Below are positions 44,706 through 54,134 of a stretch of 64,000 nucleotides of DNA, piece after piece. Source of the stretch: Ramlibacter alkalitolerans (GTDB lineage Bacteria > Pseudomonadota > Gammaproteobacteria > Burkholderiales > Burkholderiaceae_C); assembly GCF_016722765.1 (NCBI RefSeq), contig NZ_JAEQND010000018.1, positions 43,603-107,602 of the forward strand, given 5' to 3'. Positions within the stretch are counted from its first letter, which is position 1, and each line of letters begins with the position of its first letter. A model generated the notes under the pieces. It did no database searches and had not been told where the DNA came from. It saw nothing but the letters and a program-made list of their open reading frames with translations. A program made the position numbers and the translations under genes.

Positions 44706-44811
44706 TTTTTCGCCGCGGCACGCGCTCCGAGAATGCGTCGCCGACACGCGAAAAGCGACGCGAGCAAATCCACACTTCATCGGCGGCAGACCAGGAAACA
44801 GGAGACATCGG

Positions 44812-46134
44812 ATGGAAAAGACAGTAGACGCGGCAGTGGCCGTGTCCGGCGCGAAGGTCGGCGGCGCACATGCGACCGCGACGCACGGCGCGGGCTTCCG
44901 CTGGGCCCAGCTCGTCATGGGCATCATCTGCATGGCGATGATCGCCAACCTGCAGTACGGCTGGACCCTCTTCGTCAATCCGATCGCGGACAAGTACCAC
45001 TGGACCCGGGCAGCCATCCAGGTCGCTTTCACCATCTTCGTGCTGACCGAGACGTGGCTCGTGCCCATCGAGGGCTGGCTCGTCGACAAGTACGGCCCGC
45101 GCGTCGTCGTCATGGGCGGCGGCATCCTGGCGGGCATCGGCTGGATCATCAATGCACACGCCGACACGCTGACGATGCTGTACATCGGCGCGGCAGTGGG
45201 CGGCATCGGCGCAGGTGCCGTGTACGGCACCTGCGTGGGCAACGCGCTCAAGTGGTTCCCGGACCGCCGCGGCCTCGCCGCCGGCCTCACCGCGGCGGGC
45301 TTCGGCGCCGGCTCGGCGCTGACGGTGGTGCCGATCTCCATGTACATCCAGTCGCACGGCTACGAAGCGGCGTTCCTGTACTTCGGCATCGGCCAGGGCC
45401 TGATCATCTTCGTGCTGTCGTGGTTCCTGGCGCGCGCGCCGGAACACAGGAAGATGTCCGTCTCCACCAACACCCGCGTGCAGCAGACCCGCAAGGAATA
45501 TTCCACGGGCGAGATGGTGCGCCAGCCCGTGTTCTGGGTCATGTACCTGATGTTCGTGATGGTCGCCGCCGGCGGCCTGATGGCCACCGCGCAGCTCGCG
45601 CCGATCGCCAAGGACTTCCAGATCGACGGCGTGCCGGTGAACATCATGGGCCTCGTGCTGCCGGCTCTGACCTTCGCGCTGGCCATCGACCGCGTGCTCA
45701 ACGGCCTGACGCGTCCCTTCTTCGGCTGGGTGTCGGACCAGATCGGCCGCGAGATGACGATGTTCATCGCCTTCGGGCTCGAGGCCGTCGGCATCCTGGC
45801 GCTGTACAAGTTCGGCAGCAACCCGGTGCTGTTCGTGATCCTGACGGGCATGGTGTTCTTCGCCTGGGGCGAGATCTACAGCCTGTTCCCCTCGACGTGC
45901 GCCGACACCTTCGGCTCGAAGTACGCCGCCGCCAACGCCGGCCTGCTGTACACGGCCAAGGGCACGGCCTCGCTGCTGGTGCCGCTGTCGAGCGTGCTGA
46001 CCGCCGCCACCGGCAGCTGGCATGCGGTGTTCATCTGCGCGAGCGTGATGAACGCGATCGCCGCCGCCCTGGCCTGGTTCGCGCTGCGGCCGATGCGCCG
46101 CAAGCACATCGAGCAGTCCGCGCGCGCCGCCTGA
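44812..46134 (+). CDS. Oxalate/formate antiporter-type MFS carrier
   Basis: A 440-residue major facilitator with 12 transmembrane helices, resembling the oxalate:formate antiporter OxlT of Oxalobacter (OFA family). It has NLQYGWTLFVNPI in helix 1 and the GGIGAGAVYGTC and NALKWFPDRRGLAAGLTAAGFGAG loops. It would exchange oxalate for formate or simply import oxalate. AGGAG lies 7 bases before ATG 44812; a longer frame from 44692 overlaps the operator and has no such site. It is the first gene of the catabolic block and ends at its own terminator. Confidence 0.88.
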   Translation: MEKTVDAAVAVSGAKVGGAHATATHGAGFRWAQLVMGIICMAMIANLQYGWTLFVNPIADKYHWTRAAIQVAFTIFVLTETWLVPIEGWLVDKYGPRVVVMGGGILAGIGWIINAHADTLTMLYIGAAVGGIGAGAVYGTCVGNALKWFPDRRGLAAGLTAAGFGAGSALTVVPISMYIQSHGYEAAFLYFGIGQGLIIFVLSWFLARAPEHRKMSVSTNTRVQQTRKEYSTGEMVRQPVFWVMYLMFVMVAAGGLMATAQLAPIAKDFQIDGVPVNIMGLVLPALTFALAIDRVLNGLTRPFFGWVSDQIGREMTMFIAFGLEAVGILALYKFGSNPVLFVILTGMVFFAWGEIYSLFPSTCADTFGSKYAAANAGLLYTAKGTASLLVPLSSVLTAATGSWHAVFICASVMNAIAAALAWFALRPMRRKHIEQSARAA

Positions 46135-46155
46135 ACCCAGGCTCGACTAATGGAA

Positions 46156-46179
46156 ACGGGCGCCTCGGCGCCCGTTTTT
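46156..46179 (+). terminator. Intrinsic terminator after the MFS carrier
   Basis: ACGGGCGCC-TC-GGCGCCCGT followed by TTTTC. It sits between the converging carrier and regulator genes and may serve both strands. Confidence 0.8.
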
Positions 46180-46192
46180 CATTGGGCCGCTT

Positions 46193-46801
46193 CTATATCT
46201 TTCCGCGCGACTTCAGGCGGCTGAGCGTCTCCGCCGAGAGGTTCAGGTACGAAGCAAGTTCCTTCTTCGGCAGGCGCTCTTCCAGTTCGGGATGCTTGCG
46301 CAGGAAACGCTTCACCCGCCCAGGCGCATCGAGCAGGTGCAGCGTGATGGTGTGCGCCATGATGTCGCTCATGTGGTGCATCACTTCGTATTCGAAAGTC
46401 TGCTTCACGCCCGGGTGGCGCTCGATGAAGGCGACCCATTCGCGCAGCGGCAGCTTGGCCACCCGCGCCTTGGTGACGCACACGATGCTGTACGGTGCCG
46501 AGGTGCCGAGCCGCCACGCCGCATAGCTCGTCTCCATCTGGCCTTCGTCGGCGAAGCGCAGGATCATTTCCTTGGCCTCGCGGTTGCTCACCACGCGCTT
46601 GAGGATGCCCTCGAGGATGAAGTACTGCTCCATCTCGTGCACGCCCTGGTTCAGCAGCGCTTCGCCCTTCTGGCAATCCACCACCACAAGCAGGGGCTCC
46701 AGCTCCGCCATCTGCCCCGCCGTCATTCCCTTGAGCACCACGTTATGCGCGAGCTGCACGCGGATCACGTTGCGTTCGGGATGCTGTTCTATCGACGACA
46801 T
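46193..46801 (-). CDS. Crp/Fnr-family transcriptional regulator
   Basis: A 202-residue regulator with a cyclic-nucleotide-binding-like N-terminal domain and a C-terminal winged helix. The recognition helix SAETLSRL has E191, S194 and R195 in the E..SR order of FNR, which reads TTGA half-sites. There are no N-terminal cysteines for an iron-sulfur cluster, so it is not an oxygen-sensing FNR; its ligand is unknown and could be oxalyl- or formyl-CoA-related. It is divergent from oxc, and the 134 bp between them hold a TTGAC-N4-GTCAA box. It very likely controls the oxalate genes and itself. Confidence 0.85.
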   Translation of the reverse strand: MSSIEQHPERNVIRVQLAHNVVLKGMTAGQMAELEPLLVVVDCQKGEALLNQGVHEMEQYFILEGILKRVVSNREAKEMILRFADEGQMETSYAAWRLGTSAPYSIVCVTKARVAKLPLREWVAFIERHPGVKQTFEYEVMHHMSDIMAHTITLHLLDAPGRVKRFLRKHPELEERLPKKELASYLNLSAETLSRLKSRGKI

Positions 46802-46849
46802 GGCTTCTTCTGGGACCGAGGGATTCCCCTCAATGCATTTTTTCGAAAC

Positions 46850-46863
46850 TTGACCGCAGTCAA
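46850..46863. promoter_or_regulatory. FNR/Crp-like box between the regulator and oxc
   Basis: TTGAC-CGCA-GTCAA, identical to the tctC box. It is 49 bp before the regulator start (46801) and 73 bp before the oxc start (46936), so it can control both directions. Confidence 0.7.
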
Positions 46864-46935
46864 GTGGGATTCCGAGGGGCGACTTCTACCATTCTCGCAC
46901 TCCCAAAACCCGGACCTTCACTGGACGCCTTGACC

Positions 46936-48666
46936 ATGACCACCGAAACGCAGGATCGCGAAACGACCGACGGCTTCCACCTCGTCATCGACGCGCTGAA
47001 GCTCAACGACATCGACACGATCTTCGCCCTTCCCGGCATCCCGATCACGGACTTCCTGCGCATCGCGCAGGCCGACGGCATGAAGGTGATCTCCTTCCGC
47101 CACGAGCAGCACGCCGGCAACGCCGCCGCCGCCGCCGGCTTTATCACGGGCAAGCCCGGCATCTGCTTCACGGTCTCGGCCCCCGGCTTCCTGAACGGCC
47201 TCACGGCCCTGGCCAACGCCACGACCAACTGCTTCCCGATGATCCTGATCTCGGGCTCCAGCGAGCGCGAGGTCGTCGACCTGCAGCAGGGCGACTACGA
47301 GGAGATGGACCAGCTGGCCATCGCCAAGCCGCTGTGCAAGGCGGCCTTCCGCGTGCTGCACGCCGAAGACATCGGCGTGGGCATCGCGCGCGCCATCCGC
47401 GCGGCCGTCTCGGGCCGCCCCGGTGGCGTGTACCTGGACCTGCCGGCCAAGGTGTTCGCGCAGAGCGTCGCCAAGGACGTGGCCGAGCGTTCGCTGATCA
47501 AGGTCGTCGATCCCGCACCGAAGCAGATCCCCGCTCCGGAAGCGATCCAGCGCGCGGTGGACCTGCTCAAGGGCGCGAAGAAGCCGCTGATCATCCTGGG
47601 CAAGGGCGCTGCCTACGCGCAGGCCGACGCCGAGATCCGCAGCTTCATCGAGAAGACCGGCATCCCCTACCTGCCGATGTCCATGGCCAAGGGCCTGCTG
47701 CCCGACAACCACCCGCAGGCCGCCTCTGCCGCGCGCTCCTACGTGCTGGCCGAAGCCGACGTGGTGATGCTGGTCGGCGCGCGCCTGAACTGGCTGCTGT
47801 CGCACGGCAAGGGCAAGACCTGGGGCGCCGGCGATTCCAAGGGCTGGGGCAAGCAGCAGTTCATCCAGATCGACATCTCGCCGACCGAAGCGGACAGCAA
47901 CGTGGCCGTCGCCGCACCGCTGGTGGGTGACATCGGCTCCGCCATCGGCGCGCTGAACCAGGCCATCGGCTCGGGCCTGGGCAAGGTGCCGGCCGAGTGG
48001 ACCGGCGCGATTGCCGAGCGCAAGGACAAGAACCTCACCAAGATGGCCGAGACGCTGGCGAAGAACCCGCCGGTGATGAACTTCCACAGCGCCCTGAACG
48101 TGGTCCGCGAGACGGTCAAGGCGAACCCGAAGGCCTACCTGGTGAACGAAGGCGCCAACGCGCTCGACTTCACGCGTTCCATCGTCGACATGTACGAGCC
48201 GCGCCGCCGCCTCGACGTGGGCACCTGGGGCATCATGGGCATCGGCATGGGCTTCGCCGTCGCGGCTGCGGCCGTCACCGGCGAGCAGGTGATCGCGGTC
48301 GAAGGCGACAGCGCGTTCGGCTTCAGCGGCATGGAAGTGGAAACGATCTGCCGCTACAACCTGCCGATCTGCATCGTGGTGATGAACAACAACGGCATCT
48401 ACAAGGGCACGGACGTCAATCCGCGCGGCGATGCGATGGCGGTCACGCAGTTCGTCAAGAACGCGCGCTACGACATGATGATGGAGGCCTTCGGCGGCGT
48501 GGGCGTCACGGCGAAGAACCCCGAGGAACTGGACAAGGCCCTCAAGGAAGCCATCGCTTCGCGCAAGCCGACGCTGATCAACGCACTGATCGACGAGTCG
48601 GCCGGCACCGAGTCCGGTCGCATCACCAGCCTGAATCCGGCGGCCGCCAAGAAGAAGACGGCCTGA
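46936..48666 (+). CDS. oxc: Oxalyl-CoA decarboxylase
   Basis: A 576-residue thiamine-diphosphate enzyme that removes CO2 from oxalyl-CoA to give formyl-CoA. The N-terminal half has FRHEQHAGNAAAAAGFITGKPGICF with the catalytic Glu, and the C-terminal half the TPP motif GDSAFGFSGMEVETICRYN...VMNNNGIY. These features and the overall sequence fit Oxc rather than acetolactate synthase. The start at 46936 is the first Met that fits; its ribosome site is weak. The next gene, frc, recycles the CoA. Confidence 0.95.
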   Translation: MTTETQDRETTDGFHLVIDALKLNDIDTIFALPGIPITDFLRIAQADGMKVISFRHEQHAGNAAAAAGFITGKPGICFTVSAPGFLNGLTALANATTNCFPMILISGSSEREVVDLQQGDYEEMDQLAIAKPLCKAAFRVLHAEDIGVGIARAIRAAVSGRPGGVYLDLPAKVFAQSVAKDVAERSLIKVVDPAPKQIPAPEAIQRAVDLLKGAKKPLIILGKGAAYAQADAEIRSFIEKTGIPYLPMSMAKGLLPDNHPQAASAARSYVLAEADVVMLVGARLNWLLSHGKGKTWGAGDSKGWGKQQFIQIDISPTEADSNVAVAAPLVGDIGSAIGALNQAIGSGLGKVPAEWTGAIAERKDKNLTKMAETLAKNPPVMNFHSALNVVRETVKANPKAYLVNEGANALDFTRSIVDMYEPRRRLDVGTWGIMGIGMGFAVAAAAVTGEQVIAVEGDSAFGFSGMEVETICRYNLPICIVVMNNNGIYKGTDVNPRGDAMAVTQFVKNARYDMMMEAFGGVGVTAKNPEELDKALKEAIASRKPTLINALIDESAGTESGRITSLNPAAAKKKTA

Positions 48667-48673
48667 GCGCGTG

Positions 48674-48774
48674 CCGTCGCCCCCGCGCAGGCGGGGACCC
48701 AGGGCTTGCATGGCTCGCCGCGCGCGGCGAGTCGCCTCGAAAGCCCTGGATTCCCGCCTCCGCGGGAATGACGG
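48674..48774. repeat. Copy of the extragenic hairpin element between oxc and frc
   Basis: CGTCGCCCCCGCGCAGGCGGGG, the GCTCGCCGCGCGCGGCGAG tip and the closing CCGCGGGAATGACGG repeat the pattern of the 15572-15901 units. It fills most of the 154 bp gap and could lower frc expression relative to oxc or stabilise the oxc mRNA end. Confidence 0.7.
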
Positions 48775-48820
48775 CAACATGACGACGGAATTGAATCCAA
48801 AACTCGATAGGAACGAAGAC

Positions 48821-50068
48821 ATGGGTAAAGCTCTCGACGGCGTCAAGATCCTCGATTTCACGCACGTGCAATCCGGCCCCACCTGCACCCAGCTGCTGGC
48901 GTGGTTCGGCGCCGACGTGATCAAGGTGGAAAAGGCCGGTGAAGGCGATGCGACGCGCGGCCAGCTGCGCGACATCGACGGCGTGGACAGCCTCTACTTC
49001 ACGATGCTGAACCACAACAAGCGCTCCATCACCCTGGACACCAAGAATCCCAAGGGCAAGGAAGTGCTGATCGAGCTGATCAAGCAGTGCGACGTGCTGG
49101 TCGAGAACTTCGCCCCCGGCGCGCTGGACCGGATGGGCTTCAGCTGGGAACGCATCCAGCAGATCAACCCGCGCATGATCATGGCCTCGATCAAGGGTTT
49201 CGGCCCCGGCCCGTACGAGGACTGCAAGGTGTACGAGAACGTCGCCCAGTGCGCGGGCGGCGCCGCCTCCACCACCGGCTTCGACGACGGCCCCCCGCTG
49301 GTCACCGGTGCGCAGATCGGTGACTCCGGCACCGGCCTGCACCTGTGCCTGGGCATCGTGACGGCCCTGTTCCAGCGCGAGAAGACCGGCCGCGGCCAGA
49401 AGGTGATGGCAGCCATGCAGGACGCCGTGCTGAACCTGTGCCGCGTGAAGCTGCGCGACCAGCAGCGCCTGGCGCGCAAGGGCGTGATGGAAGAGTACCC
49501 GCAGTACCCCGAGGGCGAGTTCGGCGACGCCGTGCCGCGCGCCGGCAACGCCTCGGGCGGCGGCCAGCCGGGCTGGATCCTGAAGTGCAAGGGCTGGCAG
49601 CACGACCCCAACGCCTACATCTACTTCATCACGCAGGCGCCCGTGTGGGCCTCCATCTGCAAGGTGATCGGCGAGGAAAGCTGGATCACCGATCCGAGCT
49701 ACTCCACGCCCAAGGCGCGCCTGCCGCACCTGAAGACGATCTTCAGCCGCATCGAGGAGTGGACCAAGACCAAGACCAAGTTCGAGGCGATGGAGATCCT
49801 GAACAAGTACGACATCCCCTGCGGCCCGATCCTGTCGATGAAGGAAATCGCCGAGGAGCCGGCACTGCGTGCCACCGGCACCGTGGTGGAAGTCGACCAC
49901 CCGACGCGCGGCAAGTACCTGTCGGTGGGCAACCCGATCAAGCTGTCCGACAGCGAAACCGAAGTGAAGCGCTCGCCGCTGCTGGGCGAACACAACGACG
50001 AAGTGCTGGCGATGCTCGGGTACAGCAAGGACCAGATCGAAGAACTGCGCGCGGCCAAGGTCATCTGA
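48821..50068 (+). CDS. frc: Formyl-CoA:oxalate CoA-transferase
   Basis: A 415-residue class III CoA-transferase that moves CoA from formyl-CoA to oxalate, giving formate and oxalyl-CoA for the decarboxylase upstream. Typical blocks are DFTHVQSGPTCTQLLAWFGADVIKVEK and NHNKRSITLDTKNPKGKE, and the expected active-site Asp lies in the GDSGTGLHL region. The length is near that of Oxalobacter Frc and E. coli YfdW. The start at 48821 has AGGAA at the right distance; the upstream frame is inside the repeat. Confidence 0.95.
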   Translation: MGKALDGVKILDFTHVQSGPTCTQLLAWFGADVIKVEKAGEGDATRGQLRDIDGVDSLYFTMLNHNKRSITLDTKNPKGKEVLIELIKQCDVLVENFAPGALDRMGFSWERIQQINPRMIMASIKGFGPGPYEDCKVYENVAQCAGGAASTTGFDDGPPLVTGAQIGDSGTGLHLCLGIVTALFQREKTGRGQKVMAAMQDAVLNLCRVKLRDQQRLARKGVMEEYPQYPEGEFGDAVPRAGNASGGGQPGWILKCKGWQHDPNAYIYFITQAPVWASICKVIGEESWITDPSYSTPKARLPHLKTIFSRIEEWTKTKTKFEAMEILNKYDIPCGPILSMKEIAEEPALRATGTVVEVDHPTRGKYLSVGNPIKLSDSETEVKRSPLLGEHNDEVLAMLGYSKDQIEELRAAKVI

Positions 50069-50120
50069 CCGAAGCCTGGATCCGAAGAGACAAACCGAAA
50101 TTTTTCAAGGGGCACACAAC

Positions 50121-52268
50121 ATGGCCAACTTCCAAGGCGACAAGCAGAAGGTCCGCGCGATCCTGGACGCGGTGAAGAAGGAGGGACGCGATTCCCTGAC
50201 CGCCCCCGAAGGCAAGCTGATCTGCGATGCCTACGGCATCAACGTGCCCAAGGAAGCCGTCGTTTCCAGCGCCAAGGACGCGATGAGCACCGCTTCGTCC
50301 ATGGGCTTCCCGGTCGTGATGAAGATCGTGTCGCCCGACATCCTGCACAAGACGGAAGCCGGCGGCGTGGTGGTGGGCGTCAAGAGCGGCGACGAGGCCG
50401 CCAGCGCCTACGAGCAGATCATCGCCAACGCGAAGAAGTACAAGGCCGACGCCAAGATCGTGGGCGTGCAGGTCCAGCAGATGATCAAGGGCGGCCAGGA
50501 AACCATCATCGGCGCGATGACGGACGGCAGCTTCGGCAAGCTGGTCGCCTTCGGCATGGGCGGCGTGCTGGTCGAGGTGCTGAAGGACGTGACCTTCCGC
50601 CTGGCCCCCGCCACGCAGGAAGACGCCGCCTCCATGCTCGACGGCATCCAGGCCGCCGAGATCCTCAAGGGCGTGCGCGGCGCCAAGCCGGTCAACCGCG
50701 AAGCCCTGCAGAACACCATCGTCCAGGTGTCGCAGCTGGTCTCCGACTTCCCCGAAATCTCCGAGATGGACCTGAACCCGGTGTTCGCCTCGGACGAAGG
50801 TGCGATCGCCGCCGACGTGCGCATCGTGGTGAACTTCGACCAGAAGCCCGCCCGCTTCCGCCCCGAGGAAAAGGACGTCGTCACGTCCATGAAGCGCATC
50901 ATGCAGCCCAAGGCGGTGGCCGTGATCGGCGCCTCCAACGAGGCCGGCAAGATCGGCAACTCGGTGATGAAGAACCTGATCAACGGCGGCTACAAGGGCA
51001 AGATCTTCCCGGTCACGCCCAAGGGCGGCGAGGTGATGGGCCTCACGGCGTACAAGAGCGTGAAGGACATCCCGGAAGACGTCGACACCGCGGTGTTCGC
51101 GATCCCCGCGGCGCTCGTCGCCGGCGCGCTGAAGGAATGCGGCGAGAAGAAGATCGCCGGCGCGGTGCTGATCCCCTCGGGCTTCGGCGAGACCGGCAAC
51201 GTGGAAGGCCAGGAGGAACTGCAGCGCATCGGGCGCGAGTACAACATCCGCCTGATGGGCCCGAACATCTACGGCTTCTACTACACGCCGTCCAACCTGT
51301 GCGCCACCTTCTGCACGGCCTACGACGTCAAGGGCTCCACCGCCCTGTCCTCGCAGTCCGGCGGCATCGGCATGGCCATCATCGGCTTCTCGCGCTCCGC
51401 CAAGATGGGCGTCTCCGCCATCGTCGGCCTGGGCAACAAGTCGGACATCGACGAAGACGACCTGCTGCTGTTCTTCGAGCAGGACGACAACACCAAGGTG
51501 ATCGCCCAGCACTGCGAAGACCTGAAGGACGGCCGCGCCTTCGCCGAAGTCGCCAAGCGCGTCTCGAAGAAGAAGCCCGTGATCGTGCTCAAGGCCGGCC
51601 GCACCGAGATGGGCGCCGCCGCCGCCGCGTCGCACACCGGCGCCGTCGCCGGCACCGACAAGATCTACGACGACATCCTGCGCAGCGCCGGCGTGATCCG
51701 CGCCAACAGCCTGCGCCAGATGCTGGAGCTGTCGCGCGGCGTGCCGATCCTGCCGACGCCCAAGGGCGAGAACGTGGTGATCATCACCGGCGCCGGCGGC
51801 TCCGGCGTGCTGCTGTCGGATGCCTGCGTGGACAACGGCCTGACGCTGCTCAAGCCGATGCCCGACGACCTGGACGCCGCCTTCCGCAAGTTCATCCCGC
51901 CGTTCGGCGCGGCCGGCAACCCGGTGGACATCACCGGCGGCGAGCCCCCGATCACCTACGTGAACACGGTGCGCCTGGGCCTGGAGGACGACCGCATCCA
52001 CGCGCTGATCCTGGGCTACTGGCACACCATCGTGACGCCGCCGATGGTCTTCGCCCGCAACATGGTGCAGATCGTCAACGAGATGAAGGAGAAGGGCAAG
52101 ACCAAGCCCGTCGTCGCTTCGCTCGCCGGCGACGTGGAAGTCGAGGAAGCCGCCCAGTACCTGTACGAGAACGGCATCCCGGCGTACGCCTACTCCACCG
52201 AACTGCCGGTGGAAGTGCTGGGCGCCAAGTACAAGTGGGCCCGCGCCGCCGGCCTGCTGAAGAAGTAA
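50121..52268 (+). CDS. ADP-forming acyl-CoA synthetase (acetate-CoA ligase family)
   Basis: A 715-residue fused enzyme. An ATP-grasp-like subunit comes first (residues 1-240), then a CoA-binding domain (KAVAVIGASNEAGKIGNSVMKNL) and a ligase-CoA domain with the phosphohistidine region AAAAASHTGAVAGTDK. Such enzymes make acyl-CoA from an acid, ATP and CoA, releasing ADP, or run in reverse to save energy. It starts 52 bp after frc behind an AAGGGG site. In this operon it could activate oxalate (or formate) to its CoA ester and so prime the Frc cycle; the acid cannot be proven from sequence. The domain order (ATP-grasp first) is the swapped form. Confidence 0.85.
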   Translation: MANFQGDKQKVRAILDAVKKEGRDSLTAPEGKLICDAYGINVPKEAVVSSAKDAMSTASSMGFPVVMKIVSPDILHKTEAGGVVVGVKSGDEAASAYEQIIANAKKYKADAKIVGVQVQQMIKGGQETIIGAMTDGSFGKLVAFGMGGVLVEVLKDVTFRLAPATQEDAASMLDGIQAAEILKGVRGAKPVNREALQNTIVQVSQLVSDFPEISEMDLNPVFASDEGAIAADVRIVVNFDQKPARFRPEEKDVVTSMKRIMQPKAVAVIGASNEAGKIGNSVMKNLINGGYKGKIFPVTPKGGEVMGLTAYKSVKDIPEDVDTAVFAIPAALVAGALKECGEKKIAGAVLIPSGFGETGNVEGQEELQRIGREYNIRLMGPNIYGFYYTPSNLCATFCTAYDVKGSTALSSQSGGIGMAIIGFSRSAKMGVSAIVGLGNKSDIDEDDLLLFFEQDDNTKVIAQHCEDLKDGRAFAEVAKRVSKKKPVIVLKAGRTEMGAAAAASHTGAVAGTDKIYDDILRSAGVIRANSLRQMLELSRGVPILPTPKGENVVIITGAGGSGVLLSDACVDNGLTLLKPMPDDLDAAFRKFIPPFGAAGNPVDITGGEPPITYVNTVRLGLEDDRIHALILGYWHTIVTPPMVFARNMVQIVNEMKEKGKTKPVVASLAGDVEVEEAAQYLYENGIPAYAYSTELPVEVLGAKYKWARAAGLLKK

Positions 52269-52277
52269 GGAAAGACG

Positions 52278-53996
52278 ATGGCGGGTCATCGCGTCATCCC
52301 GATCGCAGCGACCAGCGCGCTCCCCCTGCGGGAGCGCAAGCGCCAGGGTCCCAAGGGCCGCAAGCCCACGGACTCGGCCCTGGCCGAAGTGCGGCAGCTG
52401 CTCGGAGACGCGTCGCGCCAGAGCGACCTGCTGATCGAGCACCTGCACAAGCTGCAGGACCACTTCGGCCACCTCTCGGCGGCCCATCTCAGCGCCCTGG
52501 CGCAGGAGATGCGGCTGGCCCAGTCGGAGGTGTACGAGGTGGCCTCCTTCTACCACCACTTCGACATCGTCAAGGAAGGCGAAGACGCGCCGCAGGCCCT
52601 CACGGTCCGCGTGTGCGACTCGCTGTCCTGCGAGCTGGCCGGAGCGCAGCAGCTACTCGCGAAGCTGCCGGCCATCCTCGGGCGCGACGTGCGCGTGATT
52701 CCTGCACCTTGCATCGGCCGCTGCGAACAGGCACCGGCCGTGGCGGTGGGCCAGAAGCCCGTCGCCTGCGCCACGACCCAGAAGGTCGCGGAGTGCGTCA
52801 AGGAATCGCGCAAGGACGGCAGCGCCAGGCACGAGCCGGAAGGCTACATGGGCCTGTCGCAGTACAAGGCCGCCGGCGGCTACAAGCTGCTGGAAGCCTG
52901 CCTGTCGGGCCAGCGCGACGTCGAATCGGTGATCAAAGTGATGGAAGCCTCGGGCCTGCGCGGCCTGGGCGGCGCCGGCTTCCCGGCCGGGCGCAAGTGG
53001 CGCATCGTGCGCAACGAGGCCGCACCGCGCCTGATGGCCGTGAACATCGACGAGGGCGAGCCCGGCACCTTCAAGGACCGCGTCTACCTCGAACGCGACC
53101 CGCACCGCTTCCTCGAAGGCATGCTGATCGCCGCCTGGGCGGTGGGCATCGCCGGCATCTACATCTACCTGCGCGACGAGTACCACGGCTGCCGGCAACT
53201 GCTGGAGCAGGAACTCGCGCGCCTGAAGGCCGACCCGATCGCCAGGCACCTGCCGCCGATCGAGCTGCGGCGCGGCGCCGGCGCCTACATCTGCGGCGAG
53301 GAGTCCGCGATGATCGAGTCGATCGAAGGCAAGCGCGGCATGCCGCGGCTGCGCCCGCCTTATGTGGCGCAGGTTGGCCTGTTCGGGCGGCCCACGCTGG
53401 AACACAACTTCGAGACGCTGTACTGGGTGCGCGACCTGGTCGAGCGCGGCCCGGAATGGTTCGCCTCCAAGGGCGCCAACGGGCGCAAGGGCCTGCGCTC
53501 CTTCTCCGTCTCCGGCCGCGTGCGCGAGCCGGGCGTGAAGCTGGCGCCGGCCGGCGTGACGATCCAGGAGCTGATCGACGAGCATTGCGGCGGCATGGCC
53601 GACGGCCACAAGTTCTATGCGTACCTGCCGGGTGGCGCCTCGGGCGGCATCCTGCCGGCGAGCATGAACGACATCCCGCTGGACTTCGACACGCTGCAGC
53701 CGTATGGCTGCTTCATCGGGTCCGCCGCGGTGGTGGTGCTGTCGGACCGGGATTCAGCGGTGGGTGCGGCGCGCAACCTGATGCGCTTCTTCCGCGACGA
53801 ATCCTGCGGCCAGTGCACGCCCTGCCGCGCCGGCACGGCCAAGGCGCTGGCGTTGATCAACGCCCCGAAATGGGACCTGCCGCTGCTGGCCGAGCTCTCG
53901 CAGGTGATGCGCGACGCCTCGATCTGCGGCCTGGGACAGGCAGCCCCGAACCCGGTAGATTGCGTGATCAAGTATTTCCCGCACGAGCTGGCGTAG
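52278..53996 (+). CDS. fdsB: NAD-dependent formate dehydrogenase, fused NuoE/NuoF-type subunit
   Basis: A 572-residue protein that joins two normally separate subunits. Residues about 30-170 are NuoE/FdsG-like, with 2Fe-2S cysteines in CDSLSC and CIGRC. Residues about 190-570 are NuoF/FdsB-like, with an FMN/NAD-binding region (GLRGLGGAGFPAGRKW, GEPGTFKDR, GAGAYICGEESA) and a 4Fe-4S motif SCGQCTPCR plus a later Cys. It passes electrons from formate oxidation to NAD+. AAGGAAAG precedes the start, 9 bp after the ligase gene, so it is in the same operon. Confidence 0.9.
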   Translation: MAGHRVIPIAATSALPLRERKRQGPKGRKPTDSALAEVRQLLGDASRQSDLLIEHLHKLQDHFGHLSAAHLSALAQEMRLAQSEVYEVASFYHHFDIVKEGEDAPQALTVRVCDSLSCELAGAQQLLAKLPAILGRDVRVIPAPCIGRCEQAPAVAVGQKPVACATTQKVAECVKESRKDGSARHEPEGYMGLSQYKAAGGYKLLEACLSGQRDVESVIKVMEASGLRGLGGAGFPAGRKWRIVRNEAAPRLMAVNIDEGEPGTFKDRVYLERDPHRFLEGMLIAAWAVGIAGIYIYLRDEYHGCRQLLEQELARLKADPIARHLPPIELRRGAGAYICGEESAMIESIEGKRGMPRLRPPYVAQVGLFGRPTLEHNFETLYWVRDLVERGPEWFASKGANGRKGLRSFSVSGRVREPGVKLAPAGVTIQELIDEHCGGMADGHKFYAYLPGGASGGILPASMNDIPLDFDTLQPYGCFIGSAAVVVLSDRDSAVGAARNLMRFFRDESCGQCTPCRAGTAKALALINAPKWDLPLLAELSQVMRDASICGLGQAAPNPVDCVIKYFPHELA

Positions 53997-54008
53997 ATGA
54001 GAACAGCC

Positions 54009-54106
54009 TTAACGCAGAAGCCGCAAAAGTGACGCAAAGACCGCAAAAGGATCCTTCGAAGGTCTTCCTTTGCGGCTTTTGCGTACTTCTGCGGTTTTTG
54101 CGTTAA
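54009..54106. repeat. Inverted repeat of an A-rich dispersed element between fdsB and fdsA
   Basis: TTAACGCAGAAGCCGCAAAAG (54009 on) pairs with the right arm ending GCGGTTTTTGCGTTAA (54091-54106). The base composition differs sharply from the flanks. It fills almost the whole gap and would put a long stem between two co-expressed genes. Confidence 0.75.
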
Positions 54107-54134
54107 TGGATTTCGGATTTCAGGAACACACAAC

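Noticed and set aside
46193..46801. An oxygen-sensing FNR
   Set aside because: The N-terminal cysteines that hold the iron-sulfur cluster are absent; only the DNA-binding helix resembles FNR.
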